64,000 nt of DNA from Oreocharis arfaki (lineage: Eukaryota; Chordata; Aves; Passeriformes; Paramythiidae), in NCBI GenBank assembly GCA_013398015.1, contig VZRR01010834.1, positions 1,258,668 to 1,322,667 on the forward strand, in the 5' to 3' direction. Below the pieces are notes generated by a model. That model saw only the letters and a list, made by a program, of their open reading frames with translations, made no database searches and was not told where the DNA came from. This document shows, one piece after another, positions 11,290 to 25,374 of this stretch (within the stretch, counting starts at the first letter, position 1; each line of letters opens with the position of its first letter). Position numbers and translations under genes: made by a program.

Positions 11290-14200
11290 GTAATGTAAAT
11301 GGAAATTTAGCAGTTGTATCGTATGGAGCAGCCAGTTTGCAAATACCATTCTGCAACAGTACAGATTTTTTAATGTTGCTGAATATACGGGTACTGATGA
11401 GTCCAGTGACTTATTATGCAAAAATTTAATTATCTTATATTGCTTATATATACTTCTCTTATAAAATTATACCTGTGCAAGCACTGACTCAAGATACATT
11501 CTGCAGAAGTTGTGGTGGTGGAAGTGTAATATAGAAGTTTATCAGTTTCCACTTTAGAGATGATTAACATTCTTACTCCAGTCTAGTTGAGATATTCAGT
11601 GTTCAGCAGAAGCAGCTTTTCAAAGTATTTAAATCTTCTTGGAAAGATTTTGCACATGATACCAAGTTCCAGGTGGTCAGATTGTGGCTGGCCTGCCACC
11701 CATATGCAAGACAGCAAGCTAAAAGCAAGCTGTGACTTAAATGTAAGTCTATACTACCCAGTTAATCCAAATCCCTGAATGGGATTTTCAGTCCAGCCCC
11801 ATTTTACATAGACAGAAGAACTGCTATAGGTATTTAGAGTCGTTTTAAGCATGGTTTTGTTTTCACATAGCTGAACTACATTCTAATCATGACTGTGACA
11901 GTCCTCACAGTAAAACATTACTTAGGTGCTGGTAGTCTCCCAAAAATTTTATTTTGTTTTTCATGGTAGGAGAACAGCTTTGCAGAGTGAATTTATTATT
12001 AGGAAATCTTGAGCATCTCTGTGTAAGGAGCTGAGAAACATGTCCCCAGACACATGAGTAAATGTAAAAAGGAGTGCACAACAATGTAGATTGAACTCCT
12101 TTGGAGACAATGTTGCTTAGAAAAGCTGCTGATTACTTGGGCTAGGCAGGTGGTCTGTAACTAGCTTTCAATGCGAGATTTAAAAATGAAAGGCAGAACT
12201 AGCCCTTGGTAAAAACCATTTTGAAAATCTTTATACCACCCTACTGTTCAGTACATCCACATGTGATAGAAAAGGGTCCTTGTAATGAAGAAGCAGAAAT
12301 GTGACATCAAAGCTAAAGAGCAACAGCTCAGAGCTTGTTTGGAAATGATGAACTTTACACTGTTTGCCAGCCTGCTATTGTATCACTTAAACTGTTTCTT
12401 TTATTCTTTAGAGACATCATATTTAAAAAAAAAAAAAAAGGTTGACGAACATTCTTCAAGAAATAGCTTTTGTTCAGAGTGCTCAGAGCATTTTATTGAC
12501 AGTTCAGTCAAAAGGAAGACCGATAAAAGAAATAATAAAGTACTGACTTTATTTTATCAAACTATCAGCTATTTTTCTTCTCTCACCTGGGCTCATATTT
12601 TTAACATGGTCAGTCTTCCTATTAGTCTAGCACAGATGTGGCTACTTTTTCTATTGCTGCCCTGACAGCTAGAATAGGACGGGGCAGAAGCTATGACCTT
12701 ATCACTGAACCTACTTTTACTGTCTAGCCAAACGTAGTAAAACCTTCATTCTCTAATTTTTTGGTGCACCAAGGATAGATAAGAATGGTAAAATGTCGTC
12801 ATGTTAAAGAGGACTCCCCTCCATTTTATTATAGAACTGGGTTTTTTGTTTGTAATGAAGCTTCATTACAACACCAGAATGGTTGAAAATGAGAGTCTCT
12901 GATTGCACCCAGCATTTCCCTTAAGTTTTTGGTTTTTTCCTGATTCCTTTCTCTGTTGATTTTACTTTCAACACAGAGTCTGAAAATCCATATTGTGACA
13001 CTCCTCCCTGGGAGAAAGCAATGAGTTGCTCATGAGAACTTACTTTTAATGGTGTTAATGTCATGAAAGAGACAGGCATTGCATTTATCAATGCCATCCC
13101 CCGATGGTTGTCCAGGAAGACAAGGAAAGAAGCAGAAAATCAAAGCAGCCAGTAAAAGCAACACAGAAAGACACAGAGGAATCCTTTCTACTGAAAACTG
13201 TTGTTTAGCAGAAAATGGCAGGATGTTTTTCAGGACAGCATTAGAAAAACTTACACTGAAAGCTTAGCAAAATGGTGAGCATTATGTGCAATAAGAAACT
13301 CAACTGTGAGGACAAAACCCCCAGTTTTGTACTTCATGGTAGGAAGCTCCACTTGCGTCAATACTTGTATTAACTTATTCCTGTGGTTGCAGCCCCGCAG
13401 ATGTGAAGGAGTACAATCCATTGTGAAGAGCTATCAAGAGTACAAATGGATCAAAACCATCAGAAGAACTAAACAGCTGCATGGCTTGCAATAGCTGTCC
13501 TGTGTGCATTAAATAGCACTTTTGTGAAAGTGGCACGCAATTGGTGCTCATAAGCACATGGACTTTTAAAATGGGACCTTATGGACAAACAACTGATTGT
13601 CTTGGAAGAAGACAAATATTCAGAGCAAAGTGAGGTGAGGAAGTAGAAGCAGAACAGCAAAGGTTGGTTAATGCCAACACCATCAAACATTAAGAGATAA
13701 CAATCAGTCGTACATGCTTATATGCCCTGACATTCTCTGTGGTTTCCAATGACTCTGATTCATACAGCAGGGCTACTGGAAGCCACACAGAGCCTTTATA
13801 AATTCTTAGATCTGTTTTAAATTATTATTCTAACCCATGACAATGACAATGGCAATTGCCGGAGACTGTAAAGAAGGTGTGTCATAGTTTTTCCTTTTGC
13901 TAGAGTACCTGGAAATTGTTCTTTGTGCTGTAAACAGACCAGTAGAAACACACACAGGCCCATTGCAGTTATCATAGAAGCAGGAGTCAGGATAAACATG
14001 ACAGTACCCCTGCTACAGTTCTACTTGCTCAGATTATCTTGGCAATGTTTTCAAAATGCATTTTTTTCCCTTTCTTTTTGCATACAGAAGAGGAAAAGTG
14101 ATATTAAGGGGGCATTTTTACATCACTAACATATTCCACAGGAAATGTGTGGGTCCCAGCTGAATACTAAGACATCATTAGATTTACTTTTCTCTTGTTG

Positions 14201-15579
14201 TGTGTTATGGATGTGCTATTTCTGTGCCACTTCCTCAGCTGGTGTCAAAATCTCCACAAATTAGCTATGGCGATGCATGCATTCAACACAGAAAATCCTC
14301 GGTTATATATTGGGTTCAATATTACAGTGGTAGATTTCTCACTTGAAATCTGTTTGAAAAAGGATTGCTTTAACTTTGGCAGAAAATTTCCTTTAGGTGA
14401 GTGGCTAAGGCTAATCATCAAGTTATTAACAGGTTAAGAGACAGCTTTACAGGGATTATTTGTAATAATAATCTGTGGTTTTCAACCGAAGTGATTCTAT
14501 GTTACTAATTGTGTCACAGACCAACACGGCGTAAAGCTGGGACATTGGTGTGCAATTTCCCATAATACTCTGAGAAAAGTAATGTTGGCAACGTACTTCT
14601 TCAGTAAACCACAGATGGTCTTCATCCGGAACCCAGGCACTAAAATCTGCACTAAATGCGGAGTTGTTCTTCCCAGGGGAACCTGGAAAATAGCTGCTAT
14701 TTCAGTATGAACCAAATCTTTATAAAGAAACCTAAAAATATTGAAAACCAACAATATTAAGTATTAGCTGTAATTATGGTAATAGAATTAATTAAGATTG
14801 TTTAATTTGAAAGTCACCAAGGCTGGATGTGTTAAACTGACATCGTGAAAACAAGAATTGTCTGTTATAAATTTTCACTTTAAAATCAGAGCCAAATGAT
14901 GGAGATGGAAAGTAAAAAAGTAATTGTAGTGACTACTGAAAAGAAGTTTGGTGTTTCAATACTATGTCATTACATATAATAAATTGTTGAGCACTATGAG
15001 AGAATGGTACAGAAACAGTTGTCATAAAATTGTTGTTTTCCACGTGACACAACCACTTGGTTACATATTGGGCATTTAATGCAGCATGGCTTTCCAGAAG
15101 AAATGCATTTTCCTCATCTAGCCAAAAGTTTGGGTTAGCTGCTGGGAGTACCAGGTGGTTGTAGTGATAAACAAAAAGAAGTGAAATGTTCACAGTACTC
15201 ATTTCTGGGTTTATGAAGTCATTCTATATCTTTATGCCTTAGTTTTCCTCCATGTGTAATGGAGTAATATAATCACATCTGCCCTTTTCCAAGCATATTA
15301 AACCAATTCGTATATTTTTGAGCACTGGTGCCCAGCCTTTCACAGACTAAAATCCTCCGAGAATTTCCTTTCAAGCAGCAAATACAAAATATGCTCTTCT
15401 TACTGGCCAAATGGCTAAGCAGCGTGGTGATTTGATTCTTTGCAGCTATTAGTGCTGATAGAGGAAGAGGAGAATTGAGTTTTTGCAAAATTGTCATTGA
15501 GCTCTGGGTCTTGCAAATCTCTGCTGAGCATCAGAATCGAACACCAAGCATGGAACTCAACACAACTGGAAATTGTATA
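11290..15579. other. AT-rich unique sequence; one exon-like segment
   Basis: No secure gene is visible. It holds an A15 run (12425-12439) and an exon-like open segment on the minus strand at 14500-14731, listed separately. The remaining open frames are short, overlap on both strands and carry no motif. Confidence 0.5.
14500..14731 (-). other. Exon-like open segment behind a good acceptor (unproven)
   Basis: On the minus strand a pyrimidine-rich stretch ends in TTTTTAG immediately before base 14731. From there one frame stays open for 77 codons. The predicted peptide has an ordinary mixed composition (it includes VPLGRTTPHLVQILVPGF) rather than a low-complexity one. I do not recognise a family. 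No strong splice donor follows within the open frame, so it could equally be chance, a pseudogene fragment or part of an unrecognised repeat. Confidence 0.2.
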
Positions 15580-15655
15580 ATCATAGAATATCTCGAGTTG
15601 GAAGGCACCCAAAAATCATGCCACAGGCATGAGATGAACATTGCACAGACTGTGT
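15580..15655 (-). mobile_element. Short CR1 LINE 3' tail
   Basis: The plus strand reads ATCATAGAATATCTCGAGTTGGAAGG, the reverse complement of an avian CR1 3' end, followed by degraded CR1-like sequence. Only the extreme 3' end is recognisable, as expected for heavily 5'-truncated CR1 copies. The inner boundary is approximate. Confidence 0.75.
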
Positions 15656-17017
15656 CTAATTGTCTACATCACAACTTTTAACTGAATATGTGAGCTGCAG
15701 TAGCTTGTCTCACTCACAGTGTAACTTGAGAACATATAGTGTTGTTAGTATTTGTGTAGAGGATAATGTTATTTTTCAGCCTTACCAGATCTGGACTAAC
15801 ACATTTTTATATATATATATCTACAATTAGATATTTTACATTAAAAAAGCCTTTTTGCTGGAAATTATTAATGGATAAAATCTGACTTTCTGAGCATCCA
15901 ATTTTTAAAATTTTATTAATTTTTCCAAGTCTCTGGTTACTAAAAGCAGGTGTGGAAAAAGCTTCTTCTAACCTCTTCAACATAAATTTTAACTAGCTAT
16001 AGGATTGACAGCTATCATGGGTCTTTTACAGTTCTATTGGAAGGAAGAACCTTGAATTCTGAAGGAAATATTCTTTAATTTTTTTATCCACTTTCCTGTA
16101 ACTTTTATTGGATTATGAGTATGTCTTCCTAACTTCTTACTTTTATTATTACACCTGACGTTCAACCCCTTTGTAGGACTACAGGAAAGATCTTTGCCTG
16201 GAATTTCCTAGACTGCTCAATTACAGGCCCATGTAAATGGCAGAGGACACATGAACTCACCCTTGGGTGTTAGCCATATTTGAAATAGATTATAGGCAGC
16301 CAAAATCCCAAAACTTAAATAAACAGAAGTACTGTTCTTCTGAGCTGGTTACCACAATGTTATTGTATGTGAAGGAACTGTATGTGTCGTGTAGTCGTAC
16401 TTGGAAACTGCTACAGGAGTGGACAAGTTGACATGGTTTTATTTCTCAAAATTAAAATATACACAGGACCCTCGTGTCTTTTTGGGTTTTTTAAATCTTC
16501 TTATATTATTATTTTGAGTGTACTGACAACCCTGAAAAAATGAAAATGTGCTGAAAAATCATTTGCAGGGCTGTCAGCTTAAAAAAAAATATCAATTTTG
16601 GAATGTGGAAATATTTCCAATTGATGCAGCTGCCAGGGCACTACATAGTAGCTGTGTGCCTTCCCCTCTGTGTCTCTGTGGCCTGGGCTGTACCTACAAT
16701 AAGGGCACTGTCAGTCAAAGCTGATGAAAGACAGCAATAACCCTTGAGGGACAGAGTCTTCCCTGAGGAGACAGGTGGGTAAGATACAAGTCACAATTCC
16801 CCTGTAAGAAAACACTACCATTTTGTTTCACTTTGGGCAAAATAGATCTTTTATTGTGGGAAACTTTTTTTTTTTTTTGAAATTCCAATTTTCACAGAAC
16901 ATTTTGAGAGAGGATTTCCATCCAGCTTCACCACCAGGATGAAAGTTTTCACCTGGTGAACCAATATGTGTAAGGACAACAGTCTGTGTGAGTGGGAACC
17001 ACTGTAATAACCTGACC
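15656..17017. other. AT-rich unique sequence between two CR1 tails
   Basis: Includes a short (AT)n run at about 15809-15820 and a T14 run at 16865-16878. No gene or further repeat was recognised. Confidence 0.55.
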
Positions 17018-17180
17018 ATTCATAGAATCACAGAATCATTAAGGAAAAGACCTCCAAGATCATAAAGTCCAACTGTTACCCCAGCACCACCCTGTTCACC
17101 ACTACACTGTGTTCCCAAGGGCCACATCCACGTGACTTTTGACCACTTCCAAGGATGGTGACCCCATGAAGGGACACCCA
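17018..17180 (-). mobile_element. CR1 LINE 3' fragment
   Basis: On the plus strand it begins ATTCATAGAATCACAGAATC, the inverted CR1 terminus with its duplicated octamer. It continues with AAAAGACCTCCAAGATCAT and GATGGTGACCCCA, all familiar parts of the CR1 3' untranslated region. About 160 bases survive; the 5' side is truncated. The spelling differs from the copy at 15580, suggesting a different CR1 subfamily. Confidence 0.88.
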
Positions 17181-18307
17181 AGCTGTAGATGGGGCCCGAA
17201 GAAAGCAGAGCTGGTGTGTCAGTCCTCTGCTGACTACAGTGCACTGCACCTCCATGCAGTAAGAGACAAATCTTCATTTCCAAGGTGATGAGAAAAGGAA
17301 GAGCAAGTTTTTGTCAGCAGCTGTATAGGACTGGAAAAAAACCACTACAGTAGCAGCAGAAGGTGATAGTAGAGTCCCTGCTGGTGACACCATGGGGCCA
17401 TTACAACTTTTCAGGCAGGCAGTGCTAAGGAAGTGGCAGCCTTCTTCCCTCTCACACATTAGTGAGGCTGAAGCAGCAGCTTTCATTCCTCCCTTCTGTG
17501 ACTTGGCAAGCTGGCATTACAGCTGATGAAAAATGAACCAAGTCCTGGGGATACGATGAGAATTGACTGTGCTGCACACTTGTTAGTGTTTGTGCTTTGC
17601 TGCTTGGATACTTTTATTGATGAAGTGAAGTACTGCATACTATTAAATTATCATTTCATGCTACTTATGATAATAGGCAGAAGAGCATGGCAGATTATTA
17701 TTACTTTCATTTGTAACTGATTAATGTGTATTGTTGATAGCATGCATTCCTTTCTTAAGGAGGGTAGAGAGGTGTGAGATTTCAATTTGAAAGATTTTGT
17801 TATGTTCCTTTATAGAGTTAGATTCTGTAAAAAGAAAGGGGAAAGCAGAGAAAAGAGGACAGAGTGAAAGGACAGGGATAGCTGTGTTAAACAAGCAGAG
17901 ATGATGTTGTAATAATAACTTTCTATGTCTCTGTGCATATGGTGCTGAGCAGAATGCATTGATTCCCCTTAACAGTTATGTCTTTGTGTGTGCAGTCCCC
18001 CTACAGTTAATAATCTATTGTACCTGCTCTTCAAGACACCTTGCTATTGAATGAATTACTAAATAGCACAATGTGTAGCCATTTAATGAGGCTGAGTAAT
18101 TCTATTATCTCTTCATACTATTTATTCACCAGCTGCATATTTTCCACCTCCACCACAGATAAAGTTAACAAAATTAATTCTGCCATCATTTTGATAATCC
18201 TGTCATCTGTGTGTCTGTGACATGCATGTGATGGAGGTCCACATGTCCCCATTCTGTGGTTTATATATGTCCTACTGTACTTGAGGTAATCAGAACACAA
18301 AATATAG

Positions 18308-18340
18308 GAGTACTATAGAATACAGAATACAGAGTACTAT
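18308..18340 (+). repeat. Short direct repeat GAGTACTAT
   Basis: GAGTACTAT occurs at 18308-18316 and 18332-18340, flanking two copies of GAATACA. It is a small local duplication. Confidence 0.8.
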
Positions 18341-21300
18341 GGAGGATAGCCACAAAATTCTATTTTACTTGCCATAGTACTGATTTTCACAATGAGTGAA
18401 AGAAGTTTATTTCCTTTTGAGCACTTGCCAAACCAAAAGTTAGGGCCTGTTGGACACAGGGTGAAGACTGTTGTATCATGGTAGAAAGGAAAGTGAGAAG
18501 CACTGAAGACAGACCAAGTAATTTGCACAGGTGCTGCAGCCGTGCCACAGATCCACACTGAATGAACCTCCTAATTTATGAAACTAGTATGTTAGACCAA
18601 ATGAAGCATATAAATCCTTTTTGCTGCCTTTCACATTCTCTGAACCCTTCCAGTGTTATTCTTCTCCACTAGCCCATGAAACTCAAAGTTCAAAACTGAA
18701 CTAATATTTTTGCATTGTGTTGAATAACTATGGCAGACATACTCAACTGTCACATGAAAAGCATAAACACACACATCAGTACATGAACAGTGCCACAATG
18801 TTGTCCTCAGATATGGATGGAACACACAAGATGAAAGAGGAAAGCTGAAGGTCTGTTGAGGATGAAAATGGGAATGGCAGTCTGATTTTCTCTCTAGATT
18901 TGGCAAGGAGATCTCTGCTATCTACCAAAGTGTTGCTCAAGGCAGCTGAATTTAGTAAACCAGAGCAAGATAAAAAATTAAGATAAAATACTGAATTACT
19001 GTTGGGGGTAATTTTATGGTGTTTCACTGATCTGGCCTTTTGCCATCAGATTTCAATAGGGGGCACAAAGGATACTGTGAATGGACAGAAAAGTAGGAAA
19101 TGATACATAATTTGTGAAAGTGGCAGAGAAAAAATTGATGTAAAACCCTGTTGTTGGCTCTATTTAAATTCAGACTTCTGCTACTGATTTGCCCTCCTAG
19201 CCATAGCTTTAATACAATTTAAGTTGCTCATTACACAGATATGGTACTGTCCTTTATCTCCTTCCCCTCGTGGATTGAGTTTGGGTGCCAACAAATTGCT
19301 GTGTGTAGTCTTAAGATTTACTTAGGATTTTGCTCAATAGGATGCAACACTGGTTGCACTTGGACCTCTGCCACACATTTATGAGCACAGAATATCTTTC
19401 TGAAGTCTGTTATAAAATGGGGGAGCTGCTTCAGGTCCACAGAACGATGCTGAACAGAGTTTAAAAGCTCTCCCACCCCACCCAAAAAATACACAAACCT
19501 AAAAACATCACTCATGACATCAAGTTTATTGGCAATCCCATACTGATACACTCTGTTGCTCAAGTTTAAATAAAACTCAAGGACACTGAAGTTTTAAAAG
19601 TATCATTGAAAAGTATCCTTCTGCTTTAGCTAACTGAAAAATTACATTGAAGCAGAAAAAACCAACCCCTGAAAATCCAACCCATCTGAGCACCATTTTT
19701 CTCCACTTCTCGGTGTCTTTCTCTTGATTTTACAGTTTCCATTTTTTTTGCTAGTCTTCAAATTTAAATGAGATATCAAGCTCAAAAATCATCTTCATCT
19801 CTCTACTCAATGTCTGTCCCTGAGAGTGATATTCTCCTTTCCAGTGTGTGAGAATGCGAGAGCTGGATCCCTTCATAACTCAATGAGCATGTCAGTGCTG
19901 CCCATGCTTTGCTGGAGCAGTAGGGGAGGAAGGGATGGAAACAATCCTTTGAAATGTGAATTTCTATCAGGGAGCATGTTCCTCACAACGAAACAGTTAC
20001 ACAAAAGCACTAGGTCCAGCTGGATGTCAGGCTCTAGAGCATGGTGGCATGTGGTGCTGTAGAGCAAAAGAGATTTCTGGTACAGTGCTATGGATGAATG
20101 GCAGAACTGTATACTAGAGGGGAAAATGTGAGGACTTGCTCTGTCTTATAAAACCTTCATTAATTAGCAAGTGTTAATCGAGTCCTCCTGACAAGAGAGT
20201 TTCAGGTCAGTTCCCCGCAGAAAGATTTGGAGGATTTGGTCTTACCTCCAGCATGACCATCTCACATTCACACTTAAATAGAAACCCTCACGATTTAATG
20301 GACTTCTGTTTTCTCTGACCTAGCATAAGGGAGATACAGGCATGGACAGAGGTGTGTTCCATATCACCATTTTGGTTGAATTATATAGGATTCATATATT
20401 GTCCTATGAGGAACTTTGGAAGTCAATAAGTAGATGCCATTGCTTCCCTCTCCCTACACTCACAGTAATTATTTTATCAAGAACTCTCCTTATTCATGAC
20501 TGACCTCCAGCTGTCTGTAAACCATTGCAGCTAAATCCTAATTCAGCCTATTCATGTTCCTTTCACACAATATCTATTAACCTTTTAAGGAAATAAAAGT
20601 AGGAAATTATATTGTGGAGGCAAGAAATGGAGCATAACAAACCTAATACTGCCCAGCAGTTTAATATTATTTATGCAAGTGGCAAACCTCAGTTCCTGAT
20701 GGAGGTTTTACCATTTTGGTTCTCTCACGCAAAACACTAGAAAAACAATCCTGGCACCATGTGAAACTGTGGACCAAATGTTTCAGTACCACAAATCATG
20801 TGAAAATACACCAAGAAAAAGAAATTCACTTGATCTAATTATAGGCGTATGGACATAAGTAGTCTAAATTGTGCATTCTGACACCTGTCCAGTTACAACA
20901 TTTTCAAGGAAATGAACCCAGATTTAGTGAGTTACCTAAACATTATGCATAATTTTAGGCCCATTATTAATCTTTGTGGTCTTGCTGAGTTATGAATGCG
21001 TTTGAATTTAGGAGCAAATTAAAGTTAATTTTTAAAACTTAGGTTTTTTCTTCTCTCAAATGCTACTCATCCAACCATAACTGTCCTCAGAAAAATAACG
21101 TAGCCATTTTGAAGTACTGAAGAAGACTAGTCCTTGAATAGAAAGATGATGGTGTAAAGAAGTTAAGAAGGAACAACTTCTAGACTGAGTCAGAGATCAG
21201 GAGGACTCTGTGAAAAAGTGTTTCTCACCATGGTAACTTTGAGAAAATTGCACTAAAAGAAGAGTGCATGGTTTTCCTTTAAGCAAAGGAGACAATTATC

Positions 21301-22689
21301 ATGTCTCTCTTGTTTAAATTAAGTGAAAATCTGAGATATGCGCAGCATAAATGAGGAAAGCATATGGCCCTTGCTTGGTAATTTAAAGGGTAATTTGGTT
21401 AAGAAATTGAGAGTAGTTCAGACCAGAGTACTATTATGTAATATCAATGCAAAGCAGAAGCCTCCCCAGATAATCAGGTCCTATTTTTCTGACACATTTT
21501 TATACTTCATGATTCATTTCCCTTATTTCTCACACTTTTTATTTGTGGCTTTAAAATATGTTCAACTTTTTTAACATAGGAAACAGTGGTTTATTTAAAA
21601 AAAGAAAGAGATATAAGAGTTAGCCTATACAAATAAAAGATAGGGAAGATTTTTCTGTTCAGTTTCAATCAAGCAAGGAAGAAATAGTCATCCTATTCTG
21701 AAAAATATTTTGAGTTTTACTATTTTGTACATATCCACGAGAGAAAAAGCTTTCACAGCATAGGACTTTTGCCTATGAAAAGCTAGAGTTGGAGCCCCTC
21801 CACAAGGGTCAATAAGAGTGCACTGGGATATCTTGAAAAATCTTCCCCAAAATGGGCAGAGCATAGACTTTTCAGTAGTAAATTTAAAAATGTGCAGGTT
21901 GATTCTACTCTGAGCCTGCTTTCTCTAAGTGTTTAACCAGAAATATATTCTTGACTTCCCATTAAAATTTAGTCAAAACTGGTAAGAATCCGGGTGTTTC
22001 CCCATGAACAATGGTTTAAATTAATAACATTCTGACCTCAGAGTTAACCACAGTCCACCCATGAAGATATTACCTTCTTACTTGGCTCAGTGTAATCTGT
22101 ATTTTATTTTTTATTATATGCTTACAAGCAATGGAAGCAAAATGAAATTAATGTCTATTGGTGTTGTAGACATAAGGATATGCATCTGATTGTGCAAAAT
22201 CTCTAAGTACTTGCCTACCTGCAAGATCCTAAGTATTTCCAAGGAAATCATATGTATAAATGTTGAATTCATTTAGGAACCTCGTATCACCTAAAAATTC
22301 TTTGTACTCTGCTGGAGAATCCATGATGTAGCAAATTATATGAGTGTGTGCTTAAATATTTCTCTTTGTGCAAAATCGTACAAACATACTTTATTTAGGA
22401 ACACATATTAGTGGCTTACTGAATTTAGGTTCAAAATTGGCAGGTTTATGCAAGGATTATTGACGTCTGACAGGGCTATTCTGCAGCCTTCAGAGAAAGC
22501 CAAAGCTTTATGAAAGCTGAATTTATGCTTCACTGATGTGACTAGGCACTTCTAGGGAAATCAGGGATTTTACTTCAGTGGTATCCTGCCATTAATTCAG
22601 AATCAGCCCAAAACGATTTTTGATAATGGTGTGTGTATGTGCGCATGAACATGCAGAGAAGCAAACACCTACGGTAGGAGCCCCACAAG

Positions 22690-22710
22690 ATATTCCCTTA
22701 AGGGGAATAT
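22690..22710. repeat. Palindrome ATATTCCC-n5-GGGAATAT
   Basis: Eight-base perfect arms (22690-22697 and 22703-22710) around TTAAG. The spacing also makes it a dyad of TTCCC/GGGAA half-sites, a form bound by several dimeric transcription factors. Function is unknown. Confidence 0.85.
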
Positions 22711-25374
22711 TTCCTGTCCAGAAATAGGAAGAATATTTTCCATATGCAGATATAATGCAAATTCCCTTTCATTTTTTAAAGACAAACAAAGAGTCAATTT
22801 TATTACTTGAGAATTAAAACCATCTAGAGTTTTTTCGCTGTAAAAATTGTAAGCTGGTTAAGAGTTAAAAAGGCACGGATCGTAACCTTTGAAACTTTCC
22901 CCAAAGCTGCTCAACTACTGATGGGGTGACATGAAAAGCCATTTCCCTTATAATGAGATACCAAGCAGATCTGTCTTCTTTTAAAACCTGGCATTTAAAA
23001 ATACATTTACCTCTATTATGTGCTGGCCTAACCTGCACGGGCTATTTCTTGTGACATATTACCAGAGCAGATGTTTTAGACAACCTGCTGGCATAACTGC
23101 AAAGAATGAGCAATGTTTTTTTTTGTTTTTCTTTTTTTAATTTTGACAAACTCTTGCAAAAGTTTATTTTCCAGTATTTTAACACAGGTTTATCCAAGGA
23201 TTTCTTATGTAAATTGCCTATTATTTTTCCCCTACTGTGCAACTGAGTAGCGTAATATGAAGAAATGGGAAAAAATGGACACCCTGATGACTTTTTTTCA
23301 CAGGACATCTGCTCACCTTACCCAGATCTTTTGCAGCCAATTTGTCTAAGACCATATGGATGAGATCAAATTGAAGAGAACTGGGGGGAGGGGAGAATGC
23401 AGAGGAAAAAACAGGGGCTAGAAGGAAGACTAGAGGAAAAGATAAGAAAGAGATGAGTTTGAGAACATAATATTTTAAAGAAACAACACCCCCACACACT
23501 CTACTCCACTGAGAAAAACATTGCCTACAAAAAATACAAAAGAGGAAAGTAACAATTTTATGATTTTTAGTTACTGCATGTCAGCTCTAGGTAAAACTTC
23601 ATGTTATTGCTGAATAACAAGATACTTTGTTCAGAGTAGCTATTGCAGTCTTTCTGCTGTCATGACCTTTCCTATAGCTTAATAACAGGATCTCAAACTG
23701 AATCTGTTTAATATTTCATTACAATGTTTAAAATATAAATACAGAGCATTATGCTACAGAATATATTTGTACTTTTTACCAAGAGATGGTATATTTCTGT
23801 ATTCATGAAGAAATGACCTTCAGGATTTGGAAGAAGGTCTTCTCTGTTTCATAGCTCCCTATTCAATTTTATTATTTTTTTCAGGCTGTACAGAAATATG
23901 AAATTCATCTCATCATCTCTAACAAATGTATGATCAATCAGGGAGATGCAAAATCATCTAATGTTTATATTAGGTTCCTGGCACAAGCAATCACCCCTAA
24001 TGACTTAGTAATGCCACAGTAAGCTGTGCATATGCTCAAGTATTTTCATTTGTGTTTCTGATGTTTATCTTTACATGGTTATGGACCCAATCCTTTGGAT
24101 AGTTACGTGGGTTCTTAAACTGAAACAACTTGGAATTCTGTGGCCAACTTGCAAACTTAAAGTTAAGTATGTGCTTCACTGTTTGTAGAACGAGAACACA
24201 CCTTTGTTTAAGGTGTATCATAGATATAACAGCTGTGTAAAAGAAAAAGAATCAAGCAATGTTTTTACAGAAGAGGAAGGAGTTACCAGGCAAGAATCAT
24301 GAAAAAATCAATGCAGAAAGTTCAGATTCCCACTGAAGTTGGGATCCAGTTCTTGGTAGGGCATGAAAAATTATTTTAACATTGTTTTGCAGATAATTAA
24401 GGAGTGCAAAAGTGTGTTACATCAGTTCTCATTTGCCGTTCTGTTAAAGCTGATCTAACAGTTACCAACACTCTGCTGCTGCACAGCCCTGTGTTCAGCT
24501 GCAGTAATGTCTTTGTGTATCTAATGCCTGAAACACAACTCTTGGATTTTCAGGGAAGAAAATCTAGAGTTCTCAAAGGAGAAACTACCTATCAAAGTAG
24601 GCAGCTTTATTGCATAAGCACACTCTTGCCATTATCACTTGTCACTTATTACATCAGTTGGACAACTGGAAAATGTAATATTGAGAGACTGGCCAATAGA
24701 ACTACCCAATATGCTGTCTAATTAAAGGAATCCACTGGAAGATTTCTCATAAACAAGTGTGATGGCATCCTGGCCTACTAAGCAAGATGGGTAAGGAGCA
24801 CTGTTTTCAACTGCATAATTTTCTGATCTTGTTTTTTAATTCGTACTATTTTATGAAGAAAAGCAGAAAAATGGTCAAAATGATGTTTCAGGGTTCTCAC
24901 TTTTGTACTTATTTCAACTGTTTTCTAGCCATTTTCACCAATTTGTGTTTTCATTTATTAAAATCATCAGAAACTGATAGCAGGGGGAAATATGTCCAAT
25001 GCAGGTCTGCTCCTTTACAAAAATGTTTGAAGACATGACTCTTTTGACAAAGAAAAACTCTTTTTCCAGGTTTTGTATTCAGGTCTCTTTTGGCCAATAC
25101 CCACTTTTTGTTGGAAGTTCAGTGTTACGACATCATCTGCATTGGGGCTGGCTCAGGCCAAACTTCCACAGACTTCAGCAGCAGCCCAAGCTTAAGCTCG
25201 TTCTGTCCATGTTTGTCTCCCTGCCTCTCATCTTCTGCTCCTGCACTGCCCCCTCTGTTAGGGGAGTGTAGCTGGGAGGTCACATGGTGAGACAATTACA
25301 TGGTGAAAAGGTCAAAAGTAACCTGTTATTTTTAACAGACAGCAGTTCACTGTGGAAGCTCTTGAGATGGGGGT

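Larger units (their letters stand above)
17181..25374. other. AT-rich unique sequence, no gene recognised
   Basis: About 8 kb with open frames up to roughly 105 codons and no motif. Local features are a small tandem duplication (18308-18340) and a near-perfect palindrome (22690-22710). No LTR, CR1 tail or tRNA-like box was found by eye. Confidence 0.5.

Noticed and set aside
11122..11421. 99-codon minus-strand frame
   Set aside because: Its length comes from reading through the poly-A and poly-T runs as Lys and Phe.
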